Origin: Trueperaceae bacterium
Lineage (GTDB): Bacteria > Deinococcota > Deinococci > Deinococcales > Trueperaceae
Reading direction: 5' to 3'
Length of the DNA: 64,000 nucleotides
Assembly: GCA_020431825.1 (NCBI GenBank)
Contig: JAGQHN010000014.1
Location: 1 to 64,000 of the forward strand
Under the pieces are notes generated by a model, which was not told the origin of the DNA, did no database searches, and worked only from the letters and a program-made list of their open reading frames with translations. Shown in pieces: positions 54,272-63,632 of the stretch. Positions within the stretch are counted from its first letter, which is position 1; each line of letters starts with the position of its first letter. The position numbers were made by a program, and so were the translations under genes.

Positions 54272-55468
54272 ATGCCAAACTATCTTGATGCTAGCCGTAA
54301 CATTCTGGATTTTTGTTCCCTGCTGAGACTCGAGGGCTTTAGCCTTGGACCCCAGGAAGTACAGGATGCTCTTTCTGCCCTGACCTATATTGACCTAGCA
54401 GATTATTCTCAGTTCAAGAATGCGCTCAGCCTTGTTCTTTGCTCGACTAAGCAGCATGAAGAAAGCTTTGATGTCTTATTCCGAGCTTATTTTTTACCCG
54501 AAGCAACAAAAGCTCGCCCGCCTGAATCTCAGCTTAAAGCCAGTGAAGGTGAAGGCAGTGATGAAACCGGCGAAGAGGCCCCGCAAAAACGCAAAAAACA
54601 GTACCATCATCCTGAAGTTTCAGCGCTTGCAAGCAGTGCCGAGCTAGGAGAAGTCACCGATTCAGATGACGAACAAACTCCGGGTGGAGTTATGACCCTA
54701 AGAGCTTTTTTTAGTCCTTTTAGCAGACAGCATGAAACCCCTGTTGACTTTTCTCTGGAAGATAAAGACGAAATGCGCGAAGCTGCACGGCAACTTATTG
54801 CTAAAGTTCGCCTGGGCAAAAGCCGCCGCTGGCGCAGCAGTAACCACGGTTCTAAGTTTCACTTTAGACGCACGCTGAGAAAAGCCCTTGCTACAGGAGG
54901 AGAAGCTTTTAACCCTGCCTGGCTTGGTCACCCACTACGAAAACCCCGTTTTGTTCTGCTGCTGGACAGCAGTCGCAGCATGAGCAGTTATAGTGACAAG
55001 CTTCTGCAATTTGCTCACGCATTAAGTCAACGCTCGAGTCGGGTAGATGTTTTTCTGTTTTCAACCCGATTAAAGCGAATCACAAAATATTTAAAACAAG
55101 CACGGGCCTCGAGTTCCCTTCACTTAACTGATCTTGGCGAAGCCTATGGTGGTGGTACTCAAATTGGTGCTTGTTTTGCTGAGTTTGTGCGGCGCTATGC
55201 TCAGGGCGCAGTAACCCCAGATACCCTGGTGCTCATCGCCAGCGACGGCCTTGATACCGGCAAACCTGAGATTTTAGAGCGCGCCATGCGAGACCTTCAC
55301 AGGCGCAGCAGTGGCGTGGTCTGGCTAAATCCCCTACTGGACACTGAAGGCTATAAGCCTACCGCTAAAGGTATGCAGGCCGCCCTACCTTATATCGATA
55401 CTTTTTGCACCGTAAAGGATGCCAGCTCATTTGAGCGACTCAGTAAACAAATTCGTTTAAGGCATTAA
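54272..55468 (+). CDS. coxE: CoxE-type von Willebrand factor A protein
   Basis: A 398-aa VWA/CoxE protein, partner of the CoxD ATPase in active-site maturation. The MIDAS motif DSSRS (near 228-232) is complete, with the later T in DLGEAYGGGTQIG and D in LIASDGLD. An acidic/basic low-complexity linker (EGEGSDETGEEAPQKRKK) separates the helical N-domain from the rest. Last gene of the cox operon; it ends 7 bp from the convergent amidase gene. Confidence 0.9.
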   Translation: MPNYLDASRNILDFCSLLRLEGFSLGPQEVQDALSALTYIDLADYSQFKNALSLVLCSTKQHEESFDVLFRAYFLPEATKARPPESQLKASEGEGSDETGEEAPQKRKKQYHHPEVSALASSAELGEVTDSDDEQTPGGVMTLRAFFSPFSRQHETPVDFSLEDKDEMREAARQLIAKVRLGKSRRWRSSNHGSKFHFRRTLRKALATGGEAFNPAWLGHPLRKPRFVLLLDSSRSMSSYSDKLLQFAHALSQRSSRVDVFLFSTRLKRITKYLKQARASSSLHLTDLGEAYGGGTQIGACFAEFVRRYAQGAVTPDTLVLIASDGLDTGKPEILERAMRDLHRRSSGVVWLNPLLDTEGYKPTAKGMQAALPYIDTFCTVKDASSFERLSKQIRLRH

Positions 55469-55475
55469 GATTAAG

Positions 55476-56357
55476 TCAGAACTTGAGCTGACCATCGAGT
55501 GTTAGTAAAACCTTGTAAAGATCAGGGCGGCGGTCCCGGAAAAAGCCAAAACTCGCCCTGAAACTACGTGCTGTTGCAAAGTCCAAATCGGCATAAAGAA
55601 TGGTTTCATCATGGGCGTTGGCCTCGGCGAGCTTATTACCCATGTAATCTGCAATAAACGAGTGACCATAGAAGGTCTGCTCGAGCCCGGCCACCGTTTC
55701 TGTACCAATGCGGTTAGCTGCTGCTACATACATGACATTGGACACGGCGTGACCAATCATGGCGCGCTGCCACATATCTCTGGTATCCAGCCCACCCACC
55801 TCCTCTGGCTCTGAACCAATGGCAGTTGGGTAAAGCAGCAAATCTGCCCCCATGAGCGCCATAGCTCTAGCAGCCTCAGGAAACCACTGATCCCAGCAAA
55901 TACCCACGCCAATGGTGCCGTAGCGGGTCTGCCAGACCTTAAAGCCAGTATCACCAGGATTAAAGTAAAACTTTTCCTCGTACCCTGGGCCGTCGGGAAT
56001 GTGACTTTTTCGGTAAATGCCTAGCTGAGTGCCATCAGCATCTAGCATCGCCAGGCTGTTGTAGTGTGCCTGCCCTGCGCGCTCAAAAAAAGAGATGGGC
56101 AAAACAACTCCCAATTCCTTGGCGAGCGCCTGAAACTGACCTATAAAAGGATGATTCTCGAGCCTATTGGCGGTAGCAAAATAGTGTTCCTGTTCTACCT
56201 GGCAAAAATAAAGGTTTTCAAACAGCTCCTGAAGCAAAATGATGCTTGCACCTGCTGCGGCAGCTTCACGAACTTTCTCCTGGGCTTTTGCAATATTAGC
56301 CTCGAGGCTACTACTACAGGTCATTTGCACAACGGCAAGTTTAGGATTTGTCATCAT
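55476..56357 (-). CDS. aguB: N-carbamoylputrescine amidase
   Basis: A 293-aa nitrilase-superfamily amidase converting N-carbamoylputrescine to putrescine, CO2 and ammonia. The catalytic triad is E44 (LLQELFE), K117 (YRKSHIPD) and C154 (GICWDQWFPE). The PDGPGYEEKFYFNPGD block is characteristic of the AguB branch. It works after agmatine deiminase (57.4-58.5 kb) and arginine decarboxylase (59.4-61.3 kb), so the three steps are local though not in one operon. Confidence 0.93.
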   Translation of the reverse strand: MMTNPKLAVVQMTCSSSLEANIAKAQEKVREAAAAGASIILLQELFENLYFCQVEQEHYFATANRLENHPFIGQFQALAKELGVVLPISFFERAGQAHYNSLAMLDADGTQLGIYRKSHIPDGPGYEEKFYFNPGDTGFKVWQTRYGTIGVGICWDQWFPEAARAMALMGADLLLYPTAIGSEPEEVGGLDTRDMWQRAMIGHAVSNVMYVAAANRIGTETVAGLEQTFYGHSFIADYMGNKLAEANAHDETILYADLDFATARSFRASFGFFRDRRPDLYKVLLTLDGQLKF

Positions 56358-56552
56358 CGTTTGGTCCTATCTACTGAACTTAGTTTCCTACTGTCTTTTT
56401 TAACAGATTTTAACGCTAGCAACAGCTCGAGTACCTACAAGCATACTCTTAAGCTCCTTATTACAGTGCTTAAGCCTGCAGTATGAACGGTTCTTAGTTT
56501 TAGCATGCGCTTTGCCTAAGCTAAAGAAAAGGATGTACCGAGAAAGGAATGT

Positions 56553-57374
56553 ATGTCATATATTTCAAGCAAGGATGGAACGAAGCTTTATGTCAAAGAC
56601 TGGGGTGAGGGTCAGCCCGCTATTTTGATTCACGGCTGGCCGCTTTCGGCTGACAGCTGGGATGATATCGCCATGCCTATTGCCAATGCAGGTTTTCGTG
56701 CTATTGTCTATGACCGCCGTGGCTTTGGTCGTAGCGATCAGCCCTGGTCTGGTTACGACTATGACAGCCTGGCAGATGACTTAAGAGATGTCATAGAAGC
56801 TACTGAGGCAAAAGACGCCACTCTCATTGGTTTTTCTATGGGTGGGGGTGAAGTTGCCCGCTATATGTCAAGACACGGCGGCAAAGATGTGGCAAAAGCT
56901 GCCCTTGTTTCAAGCGTTGTGCCTTATATGCTTAAAACCCCAGATAACCCTGAAGGTGTTGACCAAAAAGTCTTTGACCAGATGGCCAAGGGTATGAAAG
57001 AAGACCGAGCCCACTTTTTTGCTGACTTCTTTAAAGACTTTTTTGGCGTGGGCATGCTCTCTCACCCAGTTAGTGATGAAGTGCTCGAGTGGGCTCGCCG
57101 CACCGCCATGATGGCCAGTCTGAAAGCGACACTGGCCTGCGCAGACGCTTTTGCCACCACCGATTTTCGCCCAGATCTAAAAGCCTTTAAGGTACCAACG
57201 CTAATTATCCACGGTACCGCCGATCAGACTGTACCTATTGACACCTCAGCCCGCCCTGCAGCCAAAGGCATTGCTAACTCAAAATTACTCGAGTATGAAG
57301 GTCAGCCTCATGGCCTCTTTGCCACTCGAAAAGAGCAGCTTAGCAACGACCTCATCACCTTCTTAAAAAGTTAA
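56553..57374 (+). CDS. Alpha/beta hydrolase, non-heme chloroperoxidase/esterase type
   Basis: A 273-aa alpha/beta hydrolase: IHGWPLSADSWDD with the oxyanion region, nucleophile S95 in GFSMGGGE, Asp in HGTADQTVP (near 225) and His in GQPHGLF (near 252). Close to cofactor-free haloperoxidases (perhydrolases) and aryl esterases. Stand-alone, with AGAAAGGAAT before the ATG, and a bidirectional hairpin after it. Physiological substrate unknown. Confidence 0.87.
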   Translation: MSYISSKDGTKLYVKDWGEGQPAILIHGWPLSADSWDDIAMPIANAGFRAIVYDRRGFGRSDQPWSGYDYDSLADDLRDVIEATEAKDATLIGFSMGGGEVARYMSRHGGKDVAKAALVSSVVPYMLKTPDNPEGVDQKVFDQMAKGMKEDRAHFFADFFKDFFGVGMLSHPVSDEVLEWARRTAMMASLKATLACADAFATTDFRPDLKAFKVPTLIIHGTADQTVPIDTSARPAAKGIANSKLLEYEGQPHGLFATRKEQLSNDLITFLKS

Positions 57375-57391
57375 TTTGGCAAAAACTATAC

Positions 57392-57415
57392 AAGACGGAG
57401 CAAAATCTCCGTCTT
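57392..57415. terminator. Bidirectional terminator between hydrolase and agmatine deiminase genes
   Basis: AAGACGGAG (57392-57400) pairs perfectly with CTCCGTCTT (57407-57415). A T-rich stretch follows on the plus strand (TTATTTAT) and TTTTTG occurs a few bases on in the minus direction. It lies 17 bp after the hydrolase stop and 20 bp after the convergent stop. Confidence 0.7.
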
Positions 57416-57442
57416 ATTTATAGCTCTGTCTTATTTATAGCT
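57411..57442. repeat. Tandem 15-bp duplication at the end of aguA
   Basis: GTCTTATTTATAGCT occurs at 57411-57425 and again at 57428-57442 with a 2-bp spacer. The second copy holds the aguA stop codon. It looks like a small recent duplication of the terminator flank and leaves the protein end (QQQPKL) intact. Confidence 0.6.
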
Positions 57443-58463
57443 TTGGCTGCTGCTGCGTAACGCAGTGAAATGAGCCGCCCCCAGAAATAATCCCCAGTGA
57501 AGGCAGTCCTATAAGCTTGCGACCAGGAAACGCCATTTGCAAAATACCAAGGGCACGGCTGTCATTTTCATCCTCATAGGTGGGCATAACCACAAAGCCA
57601 TTGCCAATATAAAAGTTGGCGTAGGTCAAGGGCAAACGCTCACCTTCTAACTCGAGGCGTTTTTGCGGCAAGGGTAATTCAATGATTTTGTAGTCTCCCC
57701 CATCCGGATGGCGCATAGTTTCAAGCAAGGTCAAATTTTCCTGCAAAGATTCATAATTTGGGTCAGAGCTATCTTCGCAAATGGACGTAATGATGGTGTC
57801 ATCATTCACCCAGCGGGTAATCGTATCTATATGCCCATCAGTTTTGTCACCCTCGAGCCCTCTATGTAGCCATATGACATGCTTAACCCCCAGATAATCT
57901 TTTAAGTACGTCTCAACTTCATTTTCACTCAGGTTAGGGTTGCGATTTTGATTGAGCAGGCACTGACGGGTTGTTAGACAAATACCCTCTCCATTAATAT
58001 CCAGGGAACCCCCTTCCATAACAATTGGCACTTCTACGCGGCTAATGCCCAGTTTGTCAGCAATAAGTTCTGGAATATGCGTATCCTTTTCCCAGCGGAA
58101 TTTCTTACCCCAGCCATTAAACTGCCAGTCGCTTGCCACTAGCTTGCCCTCGTTATTGGTCAAAAAAAGCGGAGCAATATCGCGGAACCAGATATCATCT
58201 AGTGGTGCACGCCAGAATTTGATATTGGCACTCCCTTGCAGGGCTTCCCTGGCGCTATTTTCAGCTTCCTCATGAGCACAGGCCAGATAGACGGGTTCAA
58301 AACGGGCAATCGCCTCAATAAGCCGAGTAAAATCGGCTCTGGCTTTAGCAAGATAACCTTCCCAGTAATCATCATCAAATGGCCAACCCATCCAGGTAGC
58401 GCTGTGCGGCGCATATTCAGCAGGAAAGTAAAAGCCCTGCTCTCTCGGTAAGGTAATGTTCAT
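57435..58463 (-). CDS. aguA: Agmatine deiminase
   Basis: A 342-aa enzyme of the bacterial peptidylarginine deiminase-type family converting agmatine to N-carbamoylputrescine. The start PAEYAPHSATWMGWPFD, the IWFRDIAPLF and QFNGWGKKF motifs, HGRLEGD-like HRGLEGDKTDGHID (catalytic Asp/His), and the nucleophilic cysteine C334 in GGGSFHC are all present. Divergent from the SDR gene at 58.5 kb. Confidence 0.93.
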   Translation of the reverse strand: MNITLPREQGFYFPAEYAPHSATWMGWPFDDDYWEGYLAKARADFTRLIEAIARFEPVYLACAHEEAENSAREALQGSANIKFWRAPLDDIWFRDIAPLFLTNNEGKLVASDWQFNGWGKKFRWEKDTHIPELIADKLGISRVEVPIVMEGGSLDINGEGICLTTRQCLLNQNRNPNLSENEVETYLKDYLGVKHVIWLHRGLEGDKTDGHIDTITRWVNDDTIITSICEDSSDPNYESLQENLTLLETMRHPDGGDYKIIELPLPQKRLELEGERLPLTYANFYIGNGFVVMPTYEDENDSRALGILQMAFPGRKLIGLPSLGIISGGGSFHCVTQQQPKL

Positions 58464-58527
58464 AGCTTAAAGCATGACCTGTTAGCATAGCTCTTAAAAG
58501 CAGCCAGCTTACAGGAGGATGCTAAAC

Positions 58528-59280
58528 ATGACAAGAACAGCACTCATAACCGGAGGCTCGAGTGGCATAGGCAAAGCCTGCGCCGAAGCCCTCCAGCAAC
58601 AAGGCATGAACGTCGCTATTGTTGATATAAATGATCAGGGTGACGAAGTCGCTAAAAACCTGAACGGGCTTTTTGTAAAAGCTGATTTGAGTAAACGCGA
58701 AGACTGCAAGCGCGCCGTTGAAACAACGGTCAAAGCCTTTGGATCTCTGGACATTCTCATTAACAATGCTGGTTTTCAGCACATTAACCCGATTCCTGAT
58801 TTTCCTGAAGATGTCTGGGACAAAATGATTGCCCTGATGCTCACTGCCCCCTTTTTACTAACCAAGTACGCCTGGGAAAATCTTAAAAAGAGTGGCCATG
58901 GTCGCATTATCAATATAGGTAGCGCTCATAGTTTGACCGCCAGCCCTTACAAGGCAGCTTATGTGACCGCCAAGCACGGCCTTTTAGGACTTATGCGCAC
59001 CGCTGCCTTAGAGGGCGGCGAGTTTGGCATTACCTGTAATACGGTTGCTCCGGCTTATGTGCGTACGCCTCTAGTTGAAGCGCAAATAAAAGATCAGGCC
59101 AGAACCAGAGGGATAAGTGAAGCCGATGTTGAAGAAAAAGTGTTTTTAGAGAATGTCGCCGTGAAGAAGTTACTCGAGCCTCAAGATGTTGCAAATTACG
59201 TAGCCTACCTTGCCTCAGAGGAGGCGTGGGGAATTACTGGGGCGACAGCAACGATTGATTTGGGCTGGACCTCCAGATAA
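58528..59280 (+). CDS. SDR-family 3-hydroxybutyrate dehydrogenase-like protein
   Basis: A 250-aa SDR with [13 protein letters not shown]-type VDIND after strand 2, [20 protein letters not shown], the catalytic Ser in IGSAHS and Y-x3-K in [10 protein letters not shown]. The QHINPI-FPEDVWD and [16 protein letters not shown] stretches match D-3-hydroxybutyrate dehydrogenases. I chose the ATG at 58528, 9 nt after AGGAGG; the ATG at 58519 touches that site. A role in ketone-body or PHB metabolism is inferred; speA follows after 90 bp. Confidence 0.8.
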   Translation: MTRTALITGGSSGIGKACAEALQQQGMNVAIVDINDQGDEVAKNLNGLFVKADLSKREDCKRAVETTVKAFGSLDILINNAGFQHINPIPDFPEDVWDKMIALMLTAPFLLTKYAWENLKKSGHGRIINIGSAHSLTASPYKAAYVTAKHGLLGLMRTAALEGGEFGITCNTVAPAYVRTPLVEAQIKDQARTRGISEADVEEKVFLENVAVKKLLEPQDVANYVAYLASEEAWGITGATATIDLGWTSR

Positions 59281-59370
59281 GTGGAAAGATAAAAATAATC
59301 AGAAAATAGAATAGAGCTGATGTCTTCAGGAAGATTTAGTGCTAAAGTACGCAACGTTTTGGAGGTAGCT

Positions 59371-61266
59371 ATGCCAAACCCTTCTTTTGACACCAATGAT
59401 GCGGCTGAGCTTTACAGCATAAGAGCCTGGGGAGCAGGCTACTTTGATGTAAATACAAAGGGGCAACTAACCGTTTCAACCGATCAAACTCAGGCCGTTG
59501 CCCTTGATGAAATCGTTCAAGATTTAGTGGCACAGGGCCATAATTTACCTATCATCTTGCGTTTTCCCCAGCTTTTAGAGGACCGCCTCGACAGGGTTAA
59601 TACTTGTTTTCAAACAGCCATAAAGGAATCTGGTTTTCAGGGAAATTATCAGGGTGTTTACCCTATAAAAGTTAATCAGCGCCGCATGATTGTTGAAACC
59701 ATTGCCGAATATGGCGCAAAATACCGTACCGGCTTAGAAGCAGGTTCCAAAGCTGAGCTTGCTCTCATTCTGGTGCAAGATATTCATGAGGAAGCACTGA
59801 TTTGCTGCAACGGTTTTAAAGATGATGATTTTGTGCGCATGGCGCTCTGGGGACGCAAACTGGGTAAAAATGTGGTCATCACCCTCGAGAAATACAGTGA
59901 GCTTGACCGTGTTTTACGCATCAGCGAAGAATTAGAGGTTAAACCAGCTATTGGTGTACGCTTTAAACTGCATGCCAAAGGTTCAGGGCAGTGGGAATCA
60001 AGCGGTGGTGATGACGCCAAGTTTGGCCTAACGGCGACTGAACTCATCAGCGTAGCTACGCGGTTACAGAACTTAGGTCTTTCAGAAAGTCTGCTCATGC
60101 TGCACTGTCATGTGGGGTCGCAGCTTACTGATATTCGTAAGATAAGGCAAGCCGTGCGCGAAGCAGCGCAGACCTATGTTGAGCTTTTTGAGCTGGGTAT
60201 TGGCCTGAAGTACCTCAATGTCGGCGGGGGTTTAGCAGTCGATTATGATGGCAGTAAAACCACCTTTACCGCCAGCGCTAACTATGGACTTCAGGAATAT
60301 GCCAATACCGTGGTCTGGACTGTTCTAGAAAGTTGCAATGAGTATGAGGCTCCACACCCCATCATTGTGACAGAGTCAGGGCGAGCCCTTACGGCGCATC
60401 ATGCCGTAGTGATCATGCCTGTGATTGACGCGCTGGGACCAACTCAGGCCCCCCTCGAGCTTCCTCCTCTAGCAGGCGACGTCCATAGTCTGGTCAAAGA
60501 TCTGCAAGAGCTTGAAAATGACATCACGGTTAAAACCTACCGGGAGAGTTATAACGAAGCAGTTTCAGTGAAAGACACCATGCATAATCTCTTTGATCTG
60601 GGTTACCTGAGTTTACTCGAGCGCGCTCATATCGAAAATCTCTATAACCGCATTCTCTTAAAGGTCGCCAGAGTTGTTCAGGACGTGGACTATGTTCCCG
60701 AAGAGTTTGAAAATCTGCCCAAGCTGCTAGCCGACAAATATGTCTGCAATTTCAGCCTCTTTCAAAGCCTGCCCGATCACTGGGCCATTGGGCAACTCTT
60801 TCCCATTGTACCAATAGGTCGCTTGAACGAAGAGCCAAAGCGGCAGGCCACTCTGGTTGATGTCAGCTGTGACAGTGACGGGAAAATAACCAAGTTTATT
60901 GACCTGCGCGATGTCAAGGCAACGCTGCCCGTTCACGACTTAAGGGAAGGCGAGGCTTATCATCTGGGCATCTTTTTAACAGGCGCCTATCAAGATGTTT
61001 TAGGCAATGCCCATAACCTCTTTGGTCGCGTGAATGAAGCGCATATTCGTTTAACGGATAAGGGCTACAAGCTCGAGCTTTTTGTCCCAGGGCAAAAGGC
61101 CAGACGTGTGATTGAAAATATGGGCTATGAAACCTCAGATTTACATAAATGGCTACTCGAGACCATTGCCGAATCAGATATAAAACTGCCCAAAGGTCAA
61201 CTCAAGGAATTTATCAAACTCTATGACGCCGAACTGGTTGGTTATACCTACCTTGAGCAGATGTAA
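59371..61266 (+). CDS. speA: Biosynthetic arginine decarboxylase
   Basis: A 631-aa PLP enzyme (alanine-racemase fold) making agmatine from arginine, the first step of the local putrescine pathway. The PLP lysine is K100 in VYPIKVNQ, with GLEAGSKAEL, HCHVGSQLTDI, LNVGGGLAVDYDGS and the C-terminal ILLKVARVV region typical of SpeA. I chose the ATG at 59371 because TGGAGG lies upstream; the frame opens earlier at 59320. Length is near the usual 630-660 aa. Confidence 0.95.
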   Translation: MPNPSFDTNDAAELYSIRAWGAGYFDVNTKGQLTVSTDQTQAVALDEIVQDLVAQGHNLPIILRFPQLLEDRLDRVNTCFQTAIKESGFQGNYQGVYPIKVNQRRMIVETIAEYGAKYRTGLEAGSKAELALILVQDIHEEALICCNGFKDDDFVRMALWGRKLGKNVVITLEKYSELDRVLRISEELEVKPAIGVRFKLHAKGSGQWESSGGDDAKFGLTATELISVATRLQNLGLSESLLMLHCHVGSQLTDIRKIRQAVREAAQTYVELFELGIGLKYLNVGGGLAVDYDGSKTTFTASANYGLQEYANTVVWTVLESCNEYEAPHPIIVTESGRALTAHHAVVIMPVIDALGPTQAPLELPPLAGDVHSLVKDLQELENDITVKTYRESYNEAVSVKDTMHNLFDLGYLSLLERAHIENLYNRILLKVARVVQDVDYVPEEFENLPKLLADKYVCNFSLFQSLPDHWAIGQLFPIVPIGRLNEEPKRQATLVDVSCDSDGKITKFIDLRDVKATLPVHDLREGEAYHLGIFLTGAYQDVLGNAHNLFGRVNEAHIRLTDKGYKLELFVPGQKARRVIENMGYETSDLHKWLLETIAESDIKLPKGQLKEFIKLYDAELVGYTYLEQM

Positions 61267-61373
61267 GCCTTTGCCGTACAGCGATACCTTGCCAAGCTAT
61301 TCACAAAGCGATACGTTTATAGGAGTGTCTGACTACTAAGCACCAGCCACTAAGCCCTATCTTGAAAGGACCT

Positions 61374-61727
61374 ATGAACCGCTATCTGATGACCATTGGC
61401 CTCTTATGTATGAGCAATGTTTTTATGACCTTTGCCTGGTATGCCCATCTGAAAAATCTGGCAGCCAAACCCTGGCTTATTGCCGTACTGGCAAGCTGGG
61501 GTATTGCCTTTTTTGAATACTCACTTCAGGTTCCCGCCAACCGTATTGGTCATCAGGTCATGACGGTTGGACAACTTAAAATCTTGCAAGAGGTCATCAC
61601 TTTAAGCGTTTTTGTACCTTTTGCGGTGTTTTATTTGAAGGAAAAACTAAGTCTTGACTATCTTTGGGCAGGCTTATGTCTGGCGGCGGCAGTCTTTTTC
61701 TTATTCCGCTCCAAACTTTTTGGCTAG
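61374..61727 (+). CDS. DUF486/DMT-like small membrane protein
   Basis: A 117-aa inner-membrane protein with four hydrophobic helices, matching DUF486: CMSNVFMTFAWYAHLKNL, FFEYSLQVPANRIGH, LKILQEVITLSVF and FYLKEKLSLDYLWAGLCL. Related to half-size drug/metabolite transporters. The ATG at 61374 follows AAAGGA. It sits between speA and a diguanylate cyclase gene with 19 bp before the latter. Function unknown. Confidence 0.85.
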   Translation: MNRYLMTIGLLCMSNVFMTFAWYAHLKNLAAKPWLIAVLASWGIAFFEYSLQVPANRIGHQVMTVGQLKILQEVITLSVFVPFAVFYLKEKLSLDYLWAGLCLAAAVFFLFRSKLFG

Positions 61728-61746
61728 CTAAAGGGCTCCTGCTAAG

Positions 61747-62631
61747 ATGAATCTGGTGAATAGTCGTTTTATTGATGGGTGGCTCGAGCGCTTAGCAAAA
61801 TTACCCTCTAAGCAGCAATATCTACTTATCGCCACATTAATCATTCTGTTGGGACTGATTGATTACCTGAGCGGACCAGAACTATCCAAATCTCTTTTCT
61901 ATCTTTTACCCATAGGTCTTGCCGTCTGGTTAAAGGGTCGGAGACTGGGCATTTACTGTTCGATAGCCAGCGCCTTGATCCTACTGACTGCTGACCTTGC
62001 GAGTAATCATGTCTTTAGCTCAGCACTTATTCCTTTATGGAATATGCTGATTCGCTTAGGAGTTTTTCTGGTCGTTAGTTTCTTGCTTAGCGCCTTGCAT
62101 CAAACACTTTTGCGGGAAAAGGCGCAGGCAAGTATAGACTTCTTGACCGGGGCAGTGAATACACGTAGTTTTCTAGAGACGCTCAACCAGGAAATTTTAA
62201 GAGCCAGGCGCTATCAACATCCTTTTACCCTGGCTTATTTCGACCTGGACAATTTTAAACAGGTCAATGACGAACACGGACACGCCAAAGGTGATGAAGT
62301 CTTGAGGCTGATCGTACAAACCTTAAAAGCACATTTGCGTGCGGTTGATACCATTGCTCGGCTAGGCGGCGATGAGTTTTCCGTTCTTTTACCTGAAACC
62401 AGTAGTGAAGCCGCTCAAACGGTGCTGGCAAAAATAAACGGCGAAATCTTAAGCGCAATGCGCCGTGAGAACTTACCTGTTACCTTAAGTGCAGGCGTTA
62501 TCACTTACGAAAATGATTACCCCGATAGCAATGAGGTCATTAAAACCGCTGATAAACTGATGTACGAAGTTAAGCGCGGCAGCAAAAACGCCATGACCTT
62601 TGAAACTCATTCTCAAACTCAAGGAGACTAA
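61747..62631 (+). CDS. Diguanylate cyclase with N-terminal membrane domain
   Basis: A 294-aa protein making cyclic di-GMP. About four N-terminal helices (residues 20-120) anchor it in the membrane, then a GGDEF domain: DFLTGAVNTRSFLETL, YFDLDNFKQVND, RLGGDEFSVLLPE (active motif near 205, intact) and SAGVITY. I see no RxxD inhibitory site right before GGDEF. It lies between polyamine genes, and its stop is 1 bp from the next start, so c-di-GMP and polyamine functions may be co-expressed. Confidence 0.9.
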   Translation: MNLVNSRFIDGWLERLAKLPSKQQYLLIATLIILLGLIDYLSGPELSKSLFYLLPIGLAVWLKGRRLGIYCSIASALILLTADLASNHVFSSALIPLWNMLIRLGVFLVVSFLLSALHQTLLREKAQASIDFLTGAVNTRSFLETLNQEILRARRYQHPFTLAYFDLDNFKQVNDEHGHAKGDEVLRLIVQTLKAHLRAVDTIARLGGDEFSVLLPETSSEAAQTVLAKINGEILSAMRRENLPVTLSAGVITYENDYPDSNEVIKTADKLMYEVKRGSKNAMTFETHSQTQGD

Positions 62632-62632
62632 G

Positions 62633-63610
62633 ATGTCAAAAGGACCTATCAGTCAATTTATCAAGCACCATTATCGCCACTTCAACGCCGCTGCCCTGAT
62701 CGACGCTGCCGAGGCCTATGAAAAACACCTGACTACGGGTGGCAGCATGATGATTACTTTGGCAGGTGCTATGAGCACCGCGGAACTTGGTCTTTCCCTT
62801 GCCGAAATGATTCGGCAGGATAAAGTGCAGATTATTAGCTGTACCGGGGCAAACCTCGAGGAAGACATTTTTAACCTGATTGCCCATGATTACTATGAGC
62901 GCATCCCCTACTACCGCGATCTGACCCCGGAGCAAGAGGGTGACCTTTTGGCTCGCCACATGAACCGTGTAACCGATACCTGCATACCCGAAGAGGAAGC
63001 CATGAGAAGGCTCGAGGGTGCCCTTATAGGTGAGTGGACCAAGGCCGATCAGGCCGGTGAAAGTTATTTTCCCCATGAGTTTCTTTATAAGGTCATAAAC
63101 AGTGGCGCCTTAGAGCAGTATTATCAAATTGACCCGAAAAACTCCTGGATAGTCGCTGCTGCCGAAAAAAATCTGCCGATTATTGTCCCAGGCTGGGAAG
63201 ACAGCACAACAGGAAATATGTTCGCGGGTCACTGCATTTCTAAAGACATAAAAAATGTCCATACGGTCAAAACTGGCATAGAGTACATGATGATGCTGGC
63301 TGACTGGTATACGCAGACAAGTGCCAAGAGTAGCATTGGCTTTTTCCAGATTGGTGGGGGCATTGCTGGTGACTTTCCGATCTGTGTGGTGCCTATGCTC
63401 CACCAGGACATGCAAAGACCCGACATACCGATGTGGGGTTACTTCTGCCAGATCAGCGACTCGACCACCAGTTATGGCAGCTACTCGGGTGCCGTCCCCA
63501 ATGAAAAAATCACCTGGGGCAAACTGAACGTAGATACTCCCAAATTCATCATTGAAAGTGACGCAACCATTGTGGCACCGCTGATGTTTGCTTATATTTT
63601 GGGGCAGTAA
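62633..63610 (+). CDS. Deoxyhypusine-synthase-like protein
   Basis: A 325-aa NAD-dependent aminobutyl-transferase-type protein. GAMSTAELGLSLAEMI, ISCTGANLEEDIFNL, FQIGGGIAGDFPI and TSYGSYSGAVPNEK are family motifs, and the catalytic-type lysine is K297 in ITWGKLN. Bacteria lack eIF5A, so such homologues are thought to make homospermidine or other polyamines from putrescine; that fits next to speA, aguA and aguB. I chose the ATG at 62633 after AAGGAG. Confidence 0.88.
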   Translation: MSKGPISQFIKHHYRHFNAAALIDAAEAYEKHLTTGGSMMITLAGAMSTAELGLSLAEMIRQDKVQIISCTGANLEEDIFNLIAHDYYERIPYYRDLTPEQEGDLLARHMNRVTDTCIPEEEAMRRLEGALIGEWTKADQAGESYFPHEFLYKVINSGALEQYYQIDPKNSWIVAAAEKNLPIIVPGWEDSTTGNMFAGHCISKDIKNVHTVKTGIEYMMMLADWYTQTSAKSSIGFFQIGGGIAGDFPICVVPMLHQDMQRPDIPMWGYFCQISDSTTSYGSYSGAVPNEKITWGKLNVDTPKFIIESDATIVAPLMFAYILGQ

Positions 63611-63632
63611 GAATATTTTGAGGAGGAGAAAA

